Below, piece after piece: positions 1-7,334 of a stretch of DNA of 12,232 nucleotides; positions within the stretch are counted from its first letter, which is position 1, and the number at the start of each line of letters is the position of its first letter. Source of the DNA: UBA11524 sp051886675 (GTDB taxonomy: Bacteria > Bacillota > Clostridia > Christensenellales > Aristaeellaceae); contig JBJEYH010000296.1 in the NCBI GenBank assembly GCA_051886675.1, forward strand, positions 1-12,232, written 5' to 3'. The notes beneath the pieces are model-generated. The model did not search any database. It worked only from the letters and a program-made list of their open reading frames with translations, and was not told the DNA's origin. The position numbers and the translations under genes were made by a program.

Positions 1-98
1 CCATGCAGCTGCCGGAGGTGCGGGACTTCATGGCGGAGTTCGTGCCGTCCTTCGCGCTGACGCTGGATGAGCTGAACAGGCCGGGAGGCGGAGCATGA
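1..98 (+). CDS. 3' end of an unidentified gene, cut by the window edge
   Basis: An open frame enters the window from the left (first complete codon at base 3) and stops with TGA at 96-98. About 31 residues are visible, ending in a Gly-rich tail (RPGGGA) after the segment VPSFALTLDEL. The ATG at base 3 has no visible upstream sequence, so this is more likely the tail of a longer protein than a tiny gene. The stop overlaps the next start as ATGA (95-98), and the ribosome binding site of the next gene lies inside this coding tail. That implies translational coupling within one operon. I do not recognise the family from this fragment. Confidence 0.6.
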   Translation, partial: MQLPEVRDFMAEFVPSFALTLDELNRPGGGA

Positions 99-880
99 AC
101 ATCGGCATGAGCGGCGCGGCCTTCTACGGCCGGATGGAGACGGAGGAAACCGCTGCTTATCTGACGCGGTTCCCCATTGACTGCTGCGAGATCTTCCTGC
201 AGACGGGCAGCGAGTATACGGCGGCCTTTGGGCGTCTGGTGCGGGAAAACCTGGCGGGGCTGACGTGCGTGTCGGTGCACGCCAAGGGCAACCAGTTCGA
301 GTGGGACCTGTTCGGCCGGTCGCCCCGGCAGGTGGAGGACGCCTTCCGCCTGTTCACCGGCGTGTGCGACGCGGGACAGGCCATGGGCGCCAGGTACTAT
401 GTGTTCCACGGCCCGGCAGGGGTGCATGCGCCCCTGGTGCCGGAGAGGATTCACGCCCTGCCCCGGGTGATGGCGCGCATGCAGGAGATTGCCGCCTCCC
501 GGGGGTTGACGGTTCTGTGGGAGAACGTATCCTGGTGCGCCCTGCGCCGCCCGGAGGACGTGGAGAGCCTGATCCGCCTGGTACCGGACATCCGCTTTGT
601 GCTGGATGTGAAGCAGGCCCGGCGGTCGGGGGCGGATCCCTTCGCGCTGCTTAGGGCCATGGGCAGCCGGGTGGCGCACATCCATGCCCTGGACTGGACG
701 GAGGATGGCGCGTGGCGGCTGCCCGGCGAGGGCGTGCTGGACTGGCAGCGGCTGACCATGCAGCTGCGGGCCCAGGGCTTTGACGGCACGGTGATGCTGG
801 AGCCCTACGCCTCCCTGGCGGGGGACGACGGGGCCCTGACGCGGAGCCTCATGTTCCTCAGAAGGGTTTTACAGTTGTAA
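95..880 (+). CDS. Sugar phosphate isomerase/epimerase-like TIM-barrel protein (xylose isomerase-like / AP endonuclease 2 fold)
   Basis: A 261-residue protein with the pattern of the xylose-isomerase-like TIM-barrel superfamily, which uses metal-binding His, Glu and Asp residues at barrel strand ends. Visible candidates in order are H62 (SVHAKG), H105 (YYVFHGP), E143 (LWENVSW), D171 (FVLDVKQ), H195 and H197 (HIHALD), E212 (PGEGVLDW) and E236 (VMLEPY). The length is normal for single-domain members. The start at 95 has GGGAGG at 83-88, six bases upstream, and overlaps the previous stop. There is no signal peptide, so it should be cytoplasmic. The fold is clear from motif spacing, but the substrate is not: members isomerise or epimerise sugars and inositols, and endonuclease IV shares the fold. 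No sugar operon is visible around it to narrow this. Confidence 0.8.
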   Translation: MNIGMSGAAFYGRMETEETAAYLTRFPIDCCEIFLQTGSEYTAAFGRLVRENLAGLTCVSVHAKGNQFEWDLFGRSPRQVEDAFRLFTGVCDAGQAMGARYYVFHGPAGVHAPLVPERIHALPRVMARMQEIAASRGLTVLWENVSWCALRRPEDVESLIRLVPDIRFVLDVKQARRSGADPFALLRAMGSRVAHIHALDWTEDGAWRLPGEGVLDWQRLTMQLRAQGFDGTVMLEPYASLAGDDGALTRSLMFLRRVLQL

Positions 881-895
881 AGACGCGCGCTCCCG

Positions 896-924
896 TTGCA
901 TTTTGACGGAAGTGGTCGTATAAT
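896..924 (+). promoter_or_regulatory. Sigma-A-type promoter of the LCP gene
   Basis: A -35 of TTGCAT (896-901) is separated by 17 bases from a perfect -10 TATAAT (919-924). Transcription would begin near 931, leaving a leader of about 22 bases before the start at 953. The promoter lies inside the in-frame extension that would result from a TTG start at 896, which argues against that longer start. Confidence 0.75.
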
Positions 925-952
925 AGACAGGAATGCTGCAAGGAGGATGCCC

Positions 953-2104
953 ATGAAGCTGATGAAGAAACTGACGGCGCTTGTGATGGCGCTGTGCCTG
1001 CTCCTGCCCGGCGCGGTTCTGGCGGAGGATGATGAGGAGATTTCCATCCTGGACGTGGTGGAGGAAGCTGCCCTGGCCGACGACGGGGACGCGGAGGACG
1101 AGGAGGACGCCGGGGAAGGCGAGGAGCTGTTTATCAGCGACGAGGTTCAGGAGGCCATGGAGGCCGCGGAGAACCTGGAAGCGGACATTGACGACAGCAT
1201 CAACCCCGACGATCTGGAGCTGAACACCAACCTGCCCGACAACGTGGTCAACATCCTGCTGGTGGGCGTGGATACCCGTTCCACCTCCCTGGACGACGGC
1301 CTGCAGCACGGTGACGTGCAGATCATCCTGTCCATCGACAAGGACACGGGCTCGGTGAAGCTGACCTCGATCCTGCGGGACCTGTACGTGACCATTCCCG
1401 GCTACAAGAGCAAGAACCGCATCAACGTGGCCTATTCCCGGGGCGGCGGCGCGCTGGCCATGCGCACCATCAACCATACCTTTGAGATGAACATCGAGTA
1501 TTATGTGACCATCAACTTCTATGGTCTGGCCTCCATCATCGACGCCATCGGCGGCGTGGACGTGGACCTGACCAAGGCCGAGGCCACCGCCATCAACAGC
1601 TATCTGAAGAAGAATCCCCCCAAGTATGACAATCAGGACAAGGATTATGTCCGCGAGCCTCTGGAGGCCGTCAGCGGCGTGCAGCATCTGGACGGCGTGC
1701 AGGCGGTCATGTATGCCCGCACCCGCTCCGTGGACAACGATTTCGGCCGTACCGCCCGCCAGCGGCATCTGCTGGATCTGCTGCTGCAGAAGATCATGCA
1801 GGACATGACCGTGGACAAGCTCATGTCCCTGATGGAAACCAGCCTGCCCTACGTGCAGACCAACGTGAACGCCAGCACCATGCTCAGCCTGGGCCTGAGC
1901 GTGCTGGACAGCGACATCATTTCCCGCGCCCAGGCCGGGGAGTCCCTGCTGGAGCAGATGCGCATCCCCATGGACGATACCTGGAAGTATGACCAGACCG
2001 ACAGCGGCTCCAGCGTGGTGGTGTTCCGCACGGTGGCCCGCCGGGAGGAGAACGTCCGGGCGCTGCACGAGTTCATTTACGGCCAGTACTATCCCGCGGA
2101 CTGA
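953..2104 (+). CDS. Secreted LytR-CpsA-Psr (LCP) family cell-envelope protein
   Basis: A 383-residue protein. LCP enzymes transfer lipid-linked polymers such as teichoic acids or capsule onto peptidoglycan at the outer membrane face. Residues 1-24 form a signal peptide (two Lys near the N-terminus, hydrophobic core, GAVLA then EDD). Residues 25-90 are very acidic with no Lys or Arg. The LCP domain runs from about 97 to 285: VGVDTR (105-109), LRDLYV with R142, NRINVAY (155-161), and YARTRS plus DFGRTARQR (254-271), which carries the conserved Arg cluster. Start 953 has AAGGAGG at 940-946, six bases away; the in-frame ATG at 947 abuts it. Most LCP proteins keep an N-terminal membrane anchor, whereas here a signal peptidase I site (V-L-A) suggests release. 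The family is certain and the polymer is unknown. Confidence 0.93.
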   Translation: MKLMKKLTALVMALCLLLPGAVLAEDDEEISILDVVEEAALADDGDAEDEEDAGEGEELFISDEVQEAMEAAENLEADIDDSINPDDLELNTNLPDNVVNILLVGVDTRSTSLDDGLQHGDVQIILSIDKDTGSVKLTSILRDLYVTIPGYKSKNRINVAYSRGGGALAMRTINHTFEMNIEYYVTINFYGLASIIDAIGGVDVDLTKAEATAINSYLKKNPPKYDNQDKDYVREPLEAVSGVQHLDGVQAVMYARTRSVDNDFGRTARQRHLLDLLLQKIMQDMTVDKLMSLMETSLPYVQTNVNASTMLSLGLSVLDSDIISRAQAGESLLEQMRIPMDDTWKYDQTDSGSSVVVFRTVARREENVRALHEFIYGQYYPAD

Positions 2105-2116
2105 GGCCGCTGGCTG

Positions 2117-2195
2117 ACGCTGCCATGAAGGACGGGGCTTCCGGCGGGCTGACGATGCAGCCTCCGGCGGCGCCGGGCTTTCTGGCAGCGTTTTT
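2117..2195 (+). terminator. Branched intrinsic terminator after the LCP gene
   Basis: ACGCTGCCA (2117-2125) is perfectly complementary to TGGCAGCGT (2183-2191), and five T follow (2191-2195). The 57-base interior holds its own hairpin: CCGG plus GGCTG (2141-2151) pairs with CAGCC plus CCGG (2158-2167). A long, branched stem is less usual than a simple hairpin, hence moderate confidence. Confidence 0.6.
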
Positions 2196-2231
2196 CGCGA
2201 TCCCCGCTGCATGATGAAGGAGGGGTTTCCC

Positions 2232-2903
2232 ATGGGCAAGCTGTTCCGCGTTCTGGCCGCGGTGGTCAGAACCTTTTCACCGAGGATGGAAACCGTCTGG
2301 GCGGAGCCCTTCGCCGGGGAGCCCAGCGTGTTTGTGTGCAACCACGTGGGCGCCCTGGGGCCCATCGACATGGTGGTGCAGTTCCCCCTCCGGGAGGACT
2401 GCCTGGCCTGGTGCAACGAGGGCATCATGAACCGCAAGACCTGCCCGGCCTATGTGCGGCAGGACTACTGGTGGGAGCCCGGCTGCCGGCTGGAGCCGCT
2501 GTACAACGCCACGCTGCCCTACCTTGCGGCGGCGGTGCTGCCCCCGGTGCTCAAGAGCGCGCCCACCATTCCCGTTTACCACGACGCCCGGGTGATGACC
2601 ACCATGCGCCAGAGCCTCCGGCAGCTCCGGGAAGGGAAGCACCTGATCATCTTCCCCGAGCAGCCCAGCGGCTTCGGCGAGCATCACGACTGGATCAACA
2701 CCGGCTGGCTGCAGATCTGCACCATGTACTACCGGGCCACGGGTCAGGCGCTGCGGCTGTATCCGGTGCACATCGACACGAAGGCGAAGCGCTTCGAGGT
2801 CGCGCGCTCCATCGTGTTCGACACCTCGCGTACCGTGGAAGAGCAGCAGGAGGAGATGGTGAAGGTGCTTGCCGCCGGTCTTCGCGGCGAGCCCCTCGAC
2901 TAA
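2232..2903 (+). CDS. Divergent PlsC-like (1-acylglycerol-3-phosphate) acyltransferase
   Basis: A 223-residue protein with the order of motifs seen in the PlsC/LPLAT fold, which transfers acyl chains to glycerophospholipids at the inner membrane face. NHVGALGPID (37-46) corresponds to the catalytic block, and LIIFPEQPS (138-146) to the FPEG-type substrate block. A Pro-Val-rich strand at LYPVHID (176-182) fits the late core strand. The usual catalytic spacing is H-x4-D. Here the only nearby Asp is H38-x7-D46, so the active site is unusual or shifted. No clear transmembrane helix is seen. The start at 2232 is chosen because AAGGAGG (2217-2223) sits eight bases upstream; the ATGs at 2211 and 2214 lie before it. 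No promoter was found between the LCP terminator and this gene. It is followed by repeat copy A and a two-way terminator. Confidence 0.68.
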   Translation: MGKLFRVLAAVVRTFSPRMETVWAEPFAGEPSVFVCNHVGALGPIDMVVQFPLREDCLAWCNEGIMNRKTCPAYVRQDYWWEPGCRLEPLYNATLPYLAAAVLPPVLKSAPTIPVYHDARVMTTMRQSLRQLREGKHLIIFPEQPSGFGEHHDWINTGWLQICTMYYRATGQALRLYPVHIDTKAKRFEVARSIVFDTSRTVEEQQEEMVKVLAAGLRGEPLD

Positions 2904-2906
2904 CTC

Positions 2907-3048
2907 CAAGAGATCGCGCCAGCGGAAAAGGGTCAAGGGGCGATGTCCCCTGCGCAGGGATGTCGCGGCAGCCCAGGCGCAGCACAAAGAGGAAGATAAA
3001 AAGAGCGGAAAGAAGCCGGAGTTTCCCAGCAGGTTCCGACGTCCGCAG
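2907..3048 (+). repeat. Dispersed 3'-UTR repeat, copy A (short form)
   Basis: It begins about four bases after the acyltransferase stop (CCAAGAGATCGCGCCAGCGG) and runs to about TCCGCAGG. It shares with copies B and C the block GATCGCGCCAGCG, then GGGTCAAGGG, the exact 20-mer GCGCAGGGATGTCGCGGCAG (2952-2971), an A-rich purine tract, and GAGTTTCCCAGCAGG. Compared with the other copies it lacks the segment between the two hairpins, leaving one hairpin AGGGG-CGATGT-CCCCT (2936-2951). It also lacks most of the 3' GGCGACGAAGT part. No convincing protein is encoded here. Confidence 0.85.
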
Positions 3049-3086
3049 GAAGACGCCCCACCCGCTCCCCATACACCCTGCGACGC

Positions 3087-3135
3087 AAAAAAGCAAAGCG
3101 CGGAGACGATCCCAGGATCATCTCCGCGCTTTTTT
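3087..3135. terminator. Two-way intrinsic terminator between convergent genes
   Basis: AAAGCGCGGAGA at 3095-3106 extends to GATC (3108-3111) and pairs with GATC (3116-3119) then TCTCCGCGCTTT (3121-3132), with one mismatch and a four-base loop. T runs follow on both strands (3130-3135 for plus; the A run 3087-3092 for minus). It should end the acyltransferase transcript and the MATE transcript coming the other way. Confidence 0.9.
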
Positions 3136-3148
3136 GCGCATAGCCTGA

Positions 3149-4519
3149 TCAGGCGCTGATCTTCAGCCGGGGCCTGCGCCACAGGCCCGTCAGGGACAGC
3201 GCCAGCAGCATGGCCGCCGCGATGCCGTTGGACACCACCACCGACATCCAGACGCTCCGCACCCCCAGCCCCAGAACCGTCTCGCACACCCACAGCGTGG
3301 CGAAGCGCAGCACCCACAGCCGGATCACATTCACCGTCACGGGCACCTCGGTGTGGCCGCTGCCCTGGAACAGGCCGCAGGTGGCGTCGTGGATGCCGTT
3401 GGTCCAGCACCAGAAGGCCATGGTGCTGAGGAAATCCGCCGCCATGGCGATCACGGCGGGATCGTCCGCAAAAATTCCGACGATGGCCGTGGCAACGGCG
3501 GGCCGGGAGAGGATCATGCCGCCCGCGAACAGGAACGCCACCGCGCACCCCATGCTGATGCGATACCCCCGCAGGGCACGCTCCGGCTGCTTCGCGCCCA
3601 TGTTCTGCCCCACGATGGTGCTCACTGCGCTGCCGATGCCGTTGGAGGGCAGGGAAATCAGGGTGTTCACCTTGTTGCCGATGCCGTAGGCGGCCATGGC
3701 CTCCACGCCGTAGGCCAGCACGTTGCGGCTCATCAGCAGGAAGCCCAGCTGCATGAAGCTGCCGCCCAGGGCCGTGGGCAGGCCGATGCGCACAATGTCC
3801 CGGATGGACGCGCCGTCCGGGCGCATGAGGCATGCGCTCAGCCGGGCGGGCTCCTCCTCCCGGCGCAGGAGCGTGAAGGCAATCACCGCCGGCACAGCCT
3901 TGGCAAAGACCGTGGCCAGCGCCGCGCCCGCCGCCGCCAGGTCGAGCACGATCATCAGCAGGGGATCCAGGATCAGGTTCAGGCAGATGCCCAGCAGGTT
4001 CAGCAGCATGGGACGCACCGTGTCGCCCTGGGCCTGGCGCACCGCCTGGAAGATGTTCACCAGGAACAGGAAGGGCATGTCCAGCACCACAATGCGCAGA
4101 TAGGTCACGCCCGCCCGCCGGGTTTCGCCCGTGGCGCCCAGCCAGTCCACAATGTACGGGGTGAAAAGCGTCAGCAGCCCCGCGCAGCACAGCGCGAAGG
4201 CCATCGCCACCATGAAGATCTGGTTGGCGATGCGCCTTGCGGCATCCATCCGCCCCGCGCCCACGTACTGGGCGATCATCACCGCCCCGGCCACCGTCAC
4301 GCCCGAGCCGAAGTTGAGCACAATGTTCTGCACCGGGGTCACCAGGTTGATGGCGGCCAGCGGCTCCTTGCCGATCTGCCCCAGCCAGTAGGTGTCCGTC
4401 AGGTTGTACAGCGTCTGCAGAAAGCTGTTGATGACCACGGGGATGGCGATGGACAGCATGGCCCGCACCAGGCTGCCGTGGAGGATCTGCTCCGTATTGC
4501 CGCGGGGAATGCGCTTCAA
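3149..4519 (-). CDS. MATE-family multidrug efflux transporter
   Basis: A 456-residue, strongly hydrophobic protein of the length and roughly 12-helix make-up expected for MATE (NorM/DinF-like) antiporters, which export drugs and metabolites using H+ or Na+ gradients. Family features include IPVVINSFLQTLYNLTDTYW at 26-45, IAQYVGAGR (82-90) in the first half, and the matching second-half pattern IGLPTALGGS then YGIGNKVN and GQNMGA, showing the internal duplication. The start is TTG at 4519. AAAGGAAG lies nine bases upstream and no in-frame ATG precedes residue 21 (inside helix 1). Its promoter lies just upstream and diverges from the pectin operon. The gene converges on the acyltransferase and shares its terminator. 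Substrate is not predictable; divergent position beside pectin genes does not by itself imply a link. Confidence 0.93.
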   Translation of the reverse strand: MKRIPRGNTEQILHGSLVRAMLSIAIPVVINSFLQTLYNLTDTYWLGQIGKEPLAAINLVTPVQNIVLNFGSGVTVAGAVMIAQYVGAGRMDAARRIANQIFMVAMAFALCCAGLLTLFTPYIVDWLGATGETRRAGVTYLRIVVLDMPFLFLVNIFQAVRQAQGDTVRPMLLNLLGICLNLILDPLLMIVLDLAAAGAALATVFAKAVPAVIAFTLLRREEEPARLSACLMRPDGASIRDIVRIGLPTALGGSFMQLGFLLMSRNVLAYGVEAMAAYGIGNKVNTLISLPSNGIGSAVSTIVGQNMGAKQPERALRGYRISMGCAVAFLFAGGMILSRPAVATAIVGIFADDPAVIAMAADFLSTMAFWCWTNGIHDATCGLFQGSGHTEVPVTVNVIRLWVLRFATLWVCETVLGLGVRSVWMSVVVSNGIAAAMLLALSLTGLWRRPRLKISA

Positions 4520-4553
4520 CCCCGGTCACTTCCTTTCGTGCGAAATCCGCGCT

Positions 4554-4582
4554 ATTATAGCACATCGCGCGGAAAAAGGGAA
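4554..4582 (-). promoter_or_regulatory. Extended -10 promoter of the MATE gene
   Basis: On the minus strand TATAAT (4559 to 4554) is preceded by TG plus one base, the extended -10 pattern. The -35 at 17-base spacing is poor (TTCCCT, 4582 to 4577). Transcription would begin near 4547, about 28 bases before the TTG start. Confidence 0.6.
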
Positions 4583-4608
4583 TCCCTGCCGGGCAGGGCA
4601 GGGCTACG

Positions 4609-4637
4609 TTGACAGAATCGGCTTGATCCGGTATAAT
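4609..4637 (+). promoter_or_regulatory. Perfect consensus sigma-A promoter of the pectin operon
   Basis: TTGACA (4609-4614), a 17-base spacer and TATAAT (4632-4637) match the housekeeping consensus exactly. Such a promoter is usually held by a repressor. An inverted repeat CTTGAT (4622-4627) / ATCAAG (4642-4647) brackets the -10 and could be an operator. The start of the GH105 gene is about 30 bases past the expected transcription start. Confidence 0.85.
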
Positions 4638-4675
4638 TTGTATCAAGGAACAAGTCGTTCAAGGAGATGAGCAGC

Positions 4676-5764
4676 ATGGACATCAAAGCATATACCAAAG
4701 CCTTTCTCGCAGCGTACAAGCCCTACAAGACCTACTGGAACTATGAGGACGGCTGCGTCCTCAAGGGCTGCATCGACGCATACCGGGCCACGGGGGATCA
4801 GGATTACCGGGACTTCGTCCTGCGCTACCTGGAAACCTACGTCATGCCCGATGGCTCCATCCCAAACTACGAGAGCCACAAGTACAACATCGACAGCATC
4901 AACTGCGGCAAGGCGCTCTACTTCGGCCTGGACGAGACCGGCGACGAGCGCTACCGCAAGGCCATCGACTTCCACATGGGCCGGCTGAACACCCATCCCC
5001 GCTGCCAGTGCGGCAACTTCTGGCACAAGGAAAACTATCCCAACCAGATCTGGCTGGACGGGCTGTACATGGCCCAGCCCTTCTACATGGAATACGAGGC
5101 CCGCTTCGACGGCATGGCCCGCGTGCAGGATATCATCAGCCAGTTCCGCAACGTGCGCCGCTACCTCTACGATGAGGAGAAGAGCCTGAACTACCACGCC
5201 TGGGACGAGGCGAAGATTCAGCCCTGGTGCAGCAAGAAGACCGGCCGCAGCCCCAACTTCTGGCTGCGCTCCACCGGCTGGTACCTGATGGCGCTGATCG
5301 ACTGCATCGGGTTGTGCCCGGAGATGCTCTACGAGCATTACCGCGCGCTGGTGGATCTGTTCCGGGAGAGCCTGCGGGGCGTGCTGCCCTATCAGGCGGA
5401 GGACGGGCTGTTCTACCAGGTGATCGATCATCCCGATACCCAGGGCAACTACACCGAAACCTCCGGCTCCGCGATGATCGCCTACGCGCTGCTCAAGGGC
5501 GTGCGGCTGGGCGTGCTGAACCCGGAGAAGTATCTGCCCATCGGCATCAGGGTGTTTGAGGCGATGGCCGACACGAAACTCAAGGCGAATGACGAGGGCC
5601 GGGTGGAGCTGACGGACATCTGCTGGGTTGCGGGCCTGGGCCCGGGCGAAAAGCGCGACGGCTCCGTGGCCTACTACCTGTCCGAGCCCCGCGTCAGCGA
5701 CGACAGCAAGGGCGTCGGCCCCTTCATGATGGCCTGGGCGGAATATCTGCAGGCAGCGAAGTAA
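4676..5764 (+). CDS. GH105 unsaturated rhamnogalacturonyl hydrolase (YteR-like)
   Basis: A 362-residue enzyme of the GH105/GH88 (alpha/alpha)6-barrel type, which removes the unsaturated uronic acid left at the non-reducing end of pectin fragments by polysaccharide lyases. Seen in sequence: WNYEDGCVLKG (21-31), DSINCGKALY (73-82), IWLDGLYMAQPF (125-136) with D128 at the place of the family's catalytic Asp, YHAWDE (173-178), and RSPNFWLRSTGWY (191-203). Length is normal for the family. There is no signal peptide, so it acts in the cytoplasm on imported oligosaccharides. Start 4676 is preferred: AAGGAG (4661-4666) is nine bases upstream, whereas the ATG at 4667 touches it. It is the first gene of a two-gene operon with GH28, 15 bases apart. 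No transporter or regulator gene adjoins it. Confidence 0.93.
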   Translation: MDIKAYTKAFLAAYKPYKTYWNYEDGCVLKGCIDAYRATGDQDYRDFVLRYLETYVMPDGSIPNYESHKYNIDSINCGKALYFGLDETGDERYRKAIDFHMGRLNTHPRCQCGNFWHKENYPNQIWLDGLYMAQPFYMEYEARFDGMARVQDIISQFRNVRRYLYDEEKSLNYHAWDEAKIQPWCSKKTGRSPNFWLRSTGWYLMALIDCIGLCPEMLYEHYRALVDLFRESLRGVLPYQAEDGLFYQVIDHPDTQGNYTETSGSAMIAYALLKGVRLGVLNPEKYLPIGIRVFEAMADTKLKANDEGRVELTDICWVAGLGPGEKRDGSVAYYLSEPRVSDDSKGVGPFMMAWAEYLQAAK

Positions 5765-5779
5765 CGGAGGAGAACAGCC

Positions 5780-7333
5780 ATGGAAGTGACAAAGCTCTTT
5801 GTGACCGGCCGCAGCGCCACCATCCAGCTGGACGATGGCGGCCTGTATCAGACCCGGAAGCCCTACACCCTCACCCTGAACGACCAGCCCTGGGGCACGG
5901 CGGATACGGTGATCACCAGCCTCTACGGCCTGTGGCCCGACACCCGCTATACCCTGCGGATCTTCGACGGGGACACCCAGGTGGAAAAGCTCACCTTCAC
6001 CACGGAGGAGGAGAGCTTCACGCTGAACGTGCGGCAGTTCGGCGCGGTGGGCGACGGTGTGCATGACGATACCCCTGCCATCCAGGCGGCCATCAACTGC
6101 TGCCCCAAGCATGGCCGGGTGCTGATTCCCGCGGGCACGTATCATGTGCTGCCCATCTTCCTCAAGAGCCACATCCGTCTGGAGATCGCCGAGGGCGCGG
6201 TGCTTCAGCTGGAGACCGACCGCAGCCGTTTCCCCATCGCGCCGGGCATGATCCAGTCCACCGACGAGGACCGGGACCTGAACCTGGGCTCCTGGGAGGG
6301 CAATCCGCTGGACATGTACGTGTCCTTCATCTACGGCTACCATGTGGAGGACGTGGTGATCTACGGCCGGGGCGTGCTGGACGGCCAGGGCGACAAGGGC
6401 GACTGGTGGGTCAACCCCAAGGTGCGCCGGGGCGCGTGGCGGCCCAGGATGTTCTTCATCAACCGCTGCAAGGACGTGGCGGTGCAGGGCATCACCTTCC
6501 GCAACAGCCCCTCCTGGAACCTGCAGCCCTACTTCAGCAAACGGCTGAAGTTCCTGAACATCACCGTCAACGCGCCGGCCAACAGCCCCAACACCGACGG
6601 CTTCGACCCGGAGAGCTGCAACGACATCCTGCTGGCGGGCGCGCACTTCTCCCTGGGGGATGACTGCATCGCCCTGAAGGCGGGCAAGCTGTACATGGGT
6701 GCCACCTACGAGACGCCCTGCGAGCATGTGGAGATTTCCCACTGCCTGATGGAGAACGGCCACGGCGGCATGACCGTGGGCAGCGAGATGGCCGGCGGCG
6801 TGAAGCACATCTGCGTGCACGACTGTGTGATGCGCAACACCGACCGTGGCCTGCGGGTGAAGACCCGCCGGGGCCGCGGCAGGAACGGCGTGATCGACGA
6901 TATCGTCTTCGACCATGTGGAGATGGAGCGGGTCGGCACGCCCTTCGTGGTGAACTGCATGTACTTCTGCGACCCGGACGGCAAGAGCGACTATGTGCAG
7001 AGCCGGGAGAAGCAGCCCGTGGACGACCGCACGCCCCGCATCGGCACGGTGGCCTTCCGCCACGTCAACGCCACGGATGTGACCTGCGCCGGATACTTCC
7101 TGGGCCTGCCGGAGAAGCCCATCGAGCATGTGGTCATGGAGGACGTGAACATCGCCTGCGCGGCGGATCCCAAGCCCATGCAGCCCGCCATGGCCGGCGG
7201 CGTGGAGACCTGCGCGCGCAAGGGCCTTGTGGCCATCAACGTGGACGTGATCACCATGAAGAACGTGACCATCACCGGCCAGGAGGGCGTACGCCTTGCC
7301 TGCGACGGCGTGGGCGAGTGCAACGAGGAATAA
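5780..7333 (+). CDS. GH28 polygalacturonase-like enzyme with N-terminal Fn3-like domain
   Basis: A 517-residue glycoside hydrolase family 28 protein. Residues 1-78 look like a fibronectin-III-like beta domain (YGLWPDTRYTLRIFDG at 49-64). A parallel beta-helix follows, opening with RQFGAVGDGVHDDTPAIQAA (85-104). GH28 catalytic motifs are intact: NTDG with D273, GDDC with D294 and D295, GHGG with H328, and RVK (359-361). Enzymes of this layout hydrolyse polygalacturonate or rhamnogalacturonan oligomers, often from the chain end. No signal peptide is present, so a cytoplasmic role after GH105 is likely; exo action is inferred from the domain layout. The start at 5780 has CGGAGGAG (5765-5772) seven bases upstream. 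The stop is followed at once by repeat copy B and then a terminator. Confidence 0.93.
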   Translation: MEVTKLFVTGRSATIQLDDGGLYQTRKPYTLTLNDQPWGTADTVITSLYGLWPDTRYTLRIFDGDTQVEKLTFTTEEESFTLNVRQFGAVGDGVHDDTPAIQAAINCCPKHGRVLIPAGTYHVLPIFLKSHIRLEIAEGAVLQLETDRSRFPIAPGMIQSTDEDRDLNLGSWEGNPLDMYVSFIYGYHVEDVVIYGRGVLDGQGDKGDWWVNPKVRRGAWRPRMFFINRCKDVAVQGITFRNSPSWNLQPYFSKRLKFLNITVNAPANSPNTDGFDPESCNDILLAGAHFSLGDDCIALKAGKLYMGATYETPCEHVEISHCLMENGHGGMTVGSEMAGGVKHICVHDCVMRNTDRGLRVKTRRGRGRNGVIDDIVFDHVEMERVGTPFVVNCMYFCDPDGKSDYVQSREKQPVDDRTPRIGTVAFRHVNATDVTCAGYFLGLPEKPIEHVVMEDVNIACAADPKPMQPAMAGGVETCARKGLVAINVDVITMKNVTITGQEGVRLACDGVGECNEE

Positions 7334-7334
7334 C

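Noticed and set aside
903..908. TTGACG as the -35 of the LCP promoter
   Set aside because: Only 10 bases separate it from TATAAT; TTGCAT at 896 gives the proper 17.
896..952. N-terminal extension of the LCP protein from TTG at 896
   Set aside because: It overlaps the promoter -35 and -10, lacks a ribosome binding site, and would bury the signal peptide.
869..2437. A 522-codon minus-strand frame over the LCP gene
   Set aside because: Antisense to a well-supported LCP gene and its promoter and terminator; repetitive His/Gln/Val/Gly composition.
2869..3159. Small proteins read through repeat copy A, with similar peptides readable in copies B and C
   Set aside because: The similarity between the peptides is explained by DNA repeat similarity. 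Frames differ between copies, no ribosome binding sites are present, and indels between copies are not multiples of three.
2277..4646. A 789-codon minus-strand frame across the MATE gene and the acyltransferase
   Set aside because: It runs in another frame over the clear MATE transporter and antisense to the acyltransferase, through a terminator. Composition is low-complexity Gly/Ala/His/Arg.
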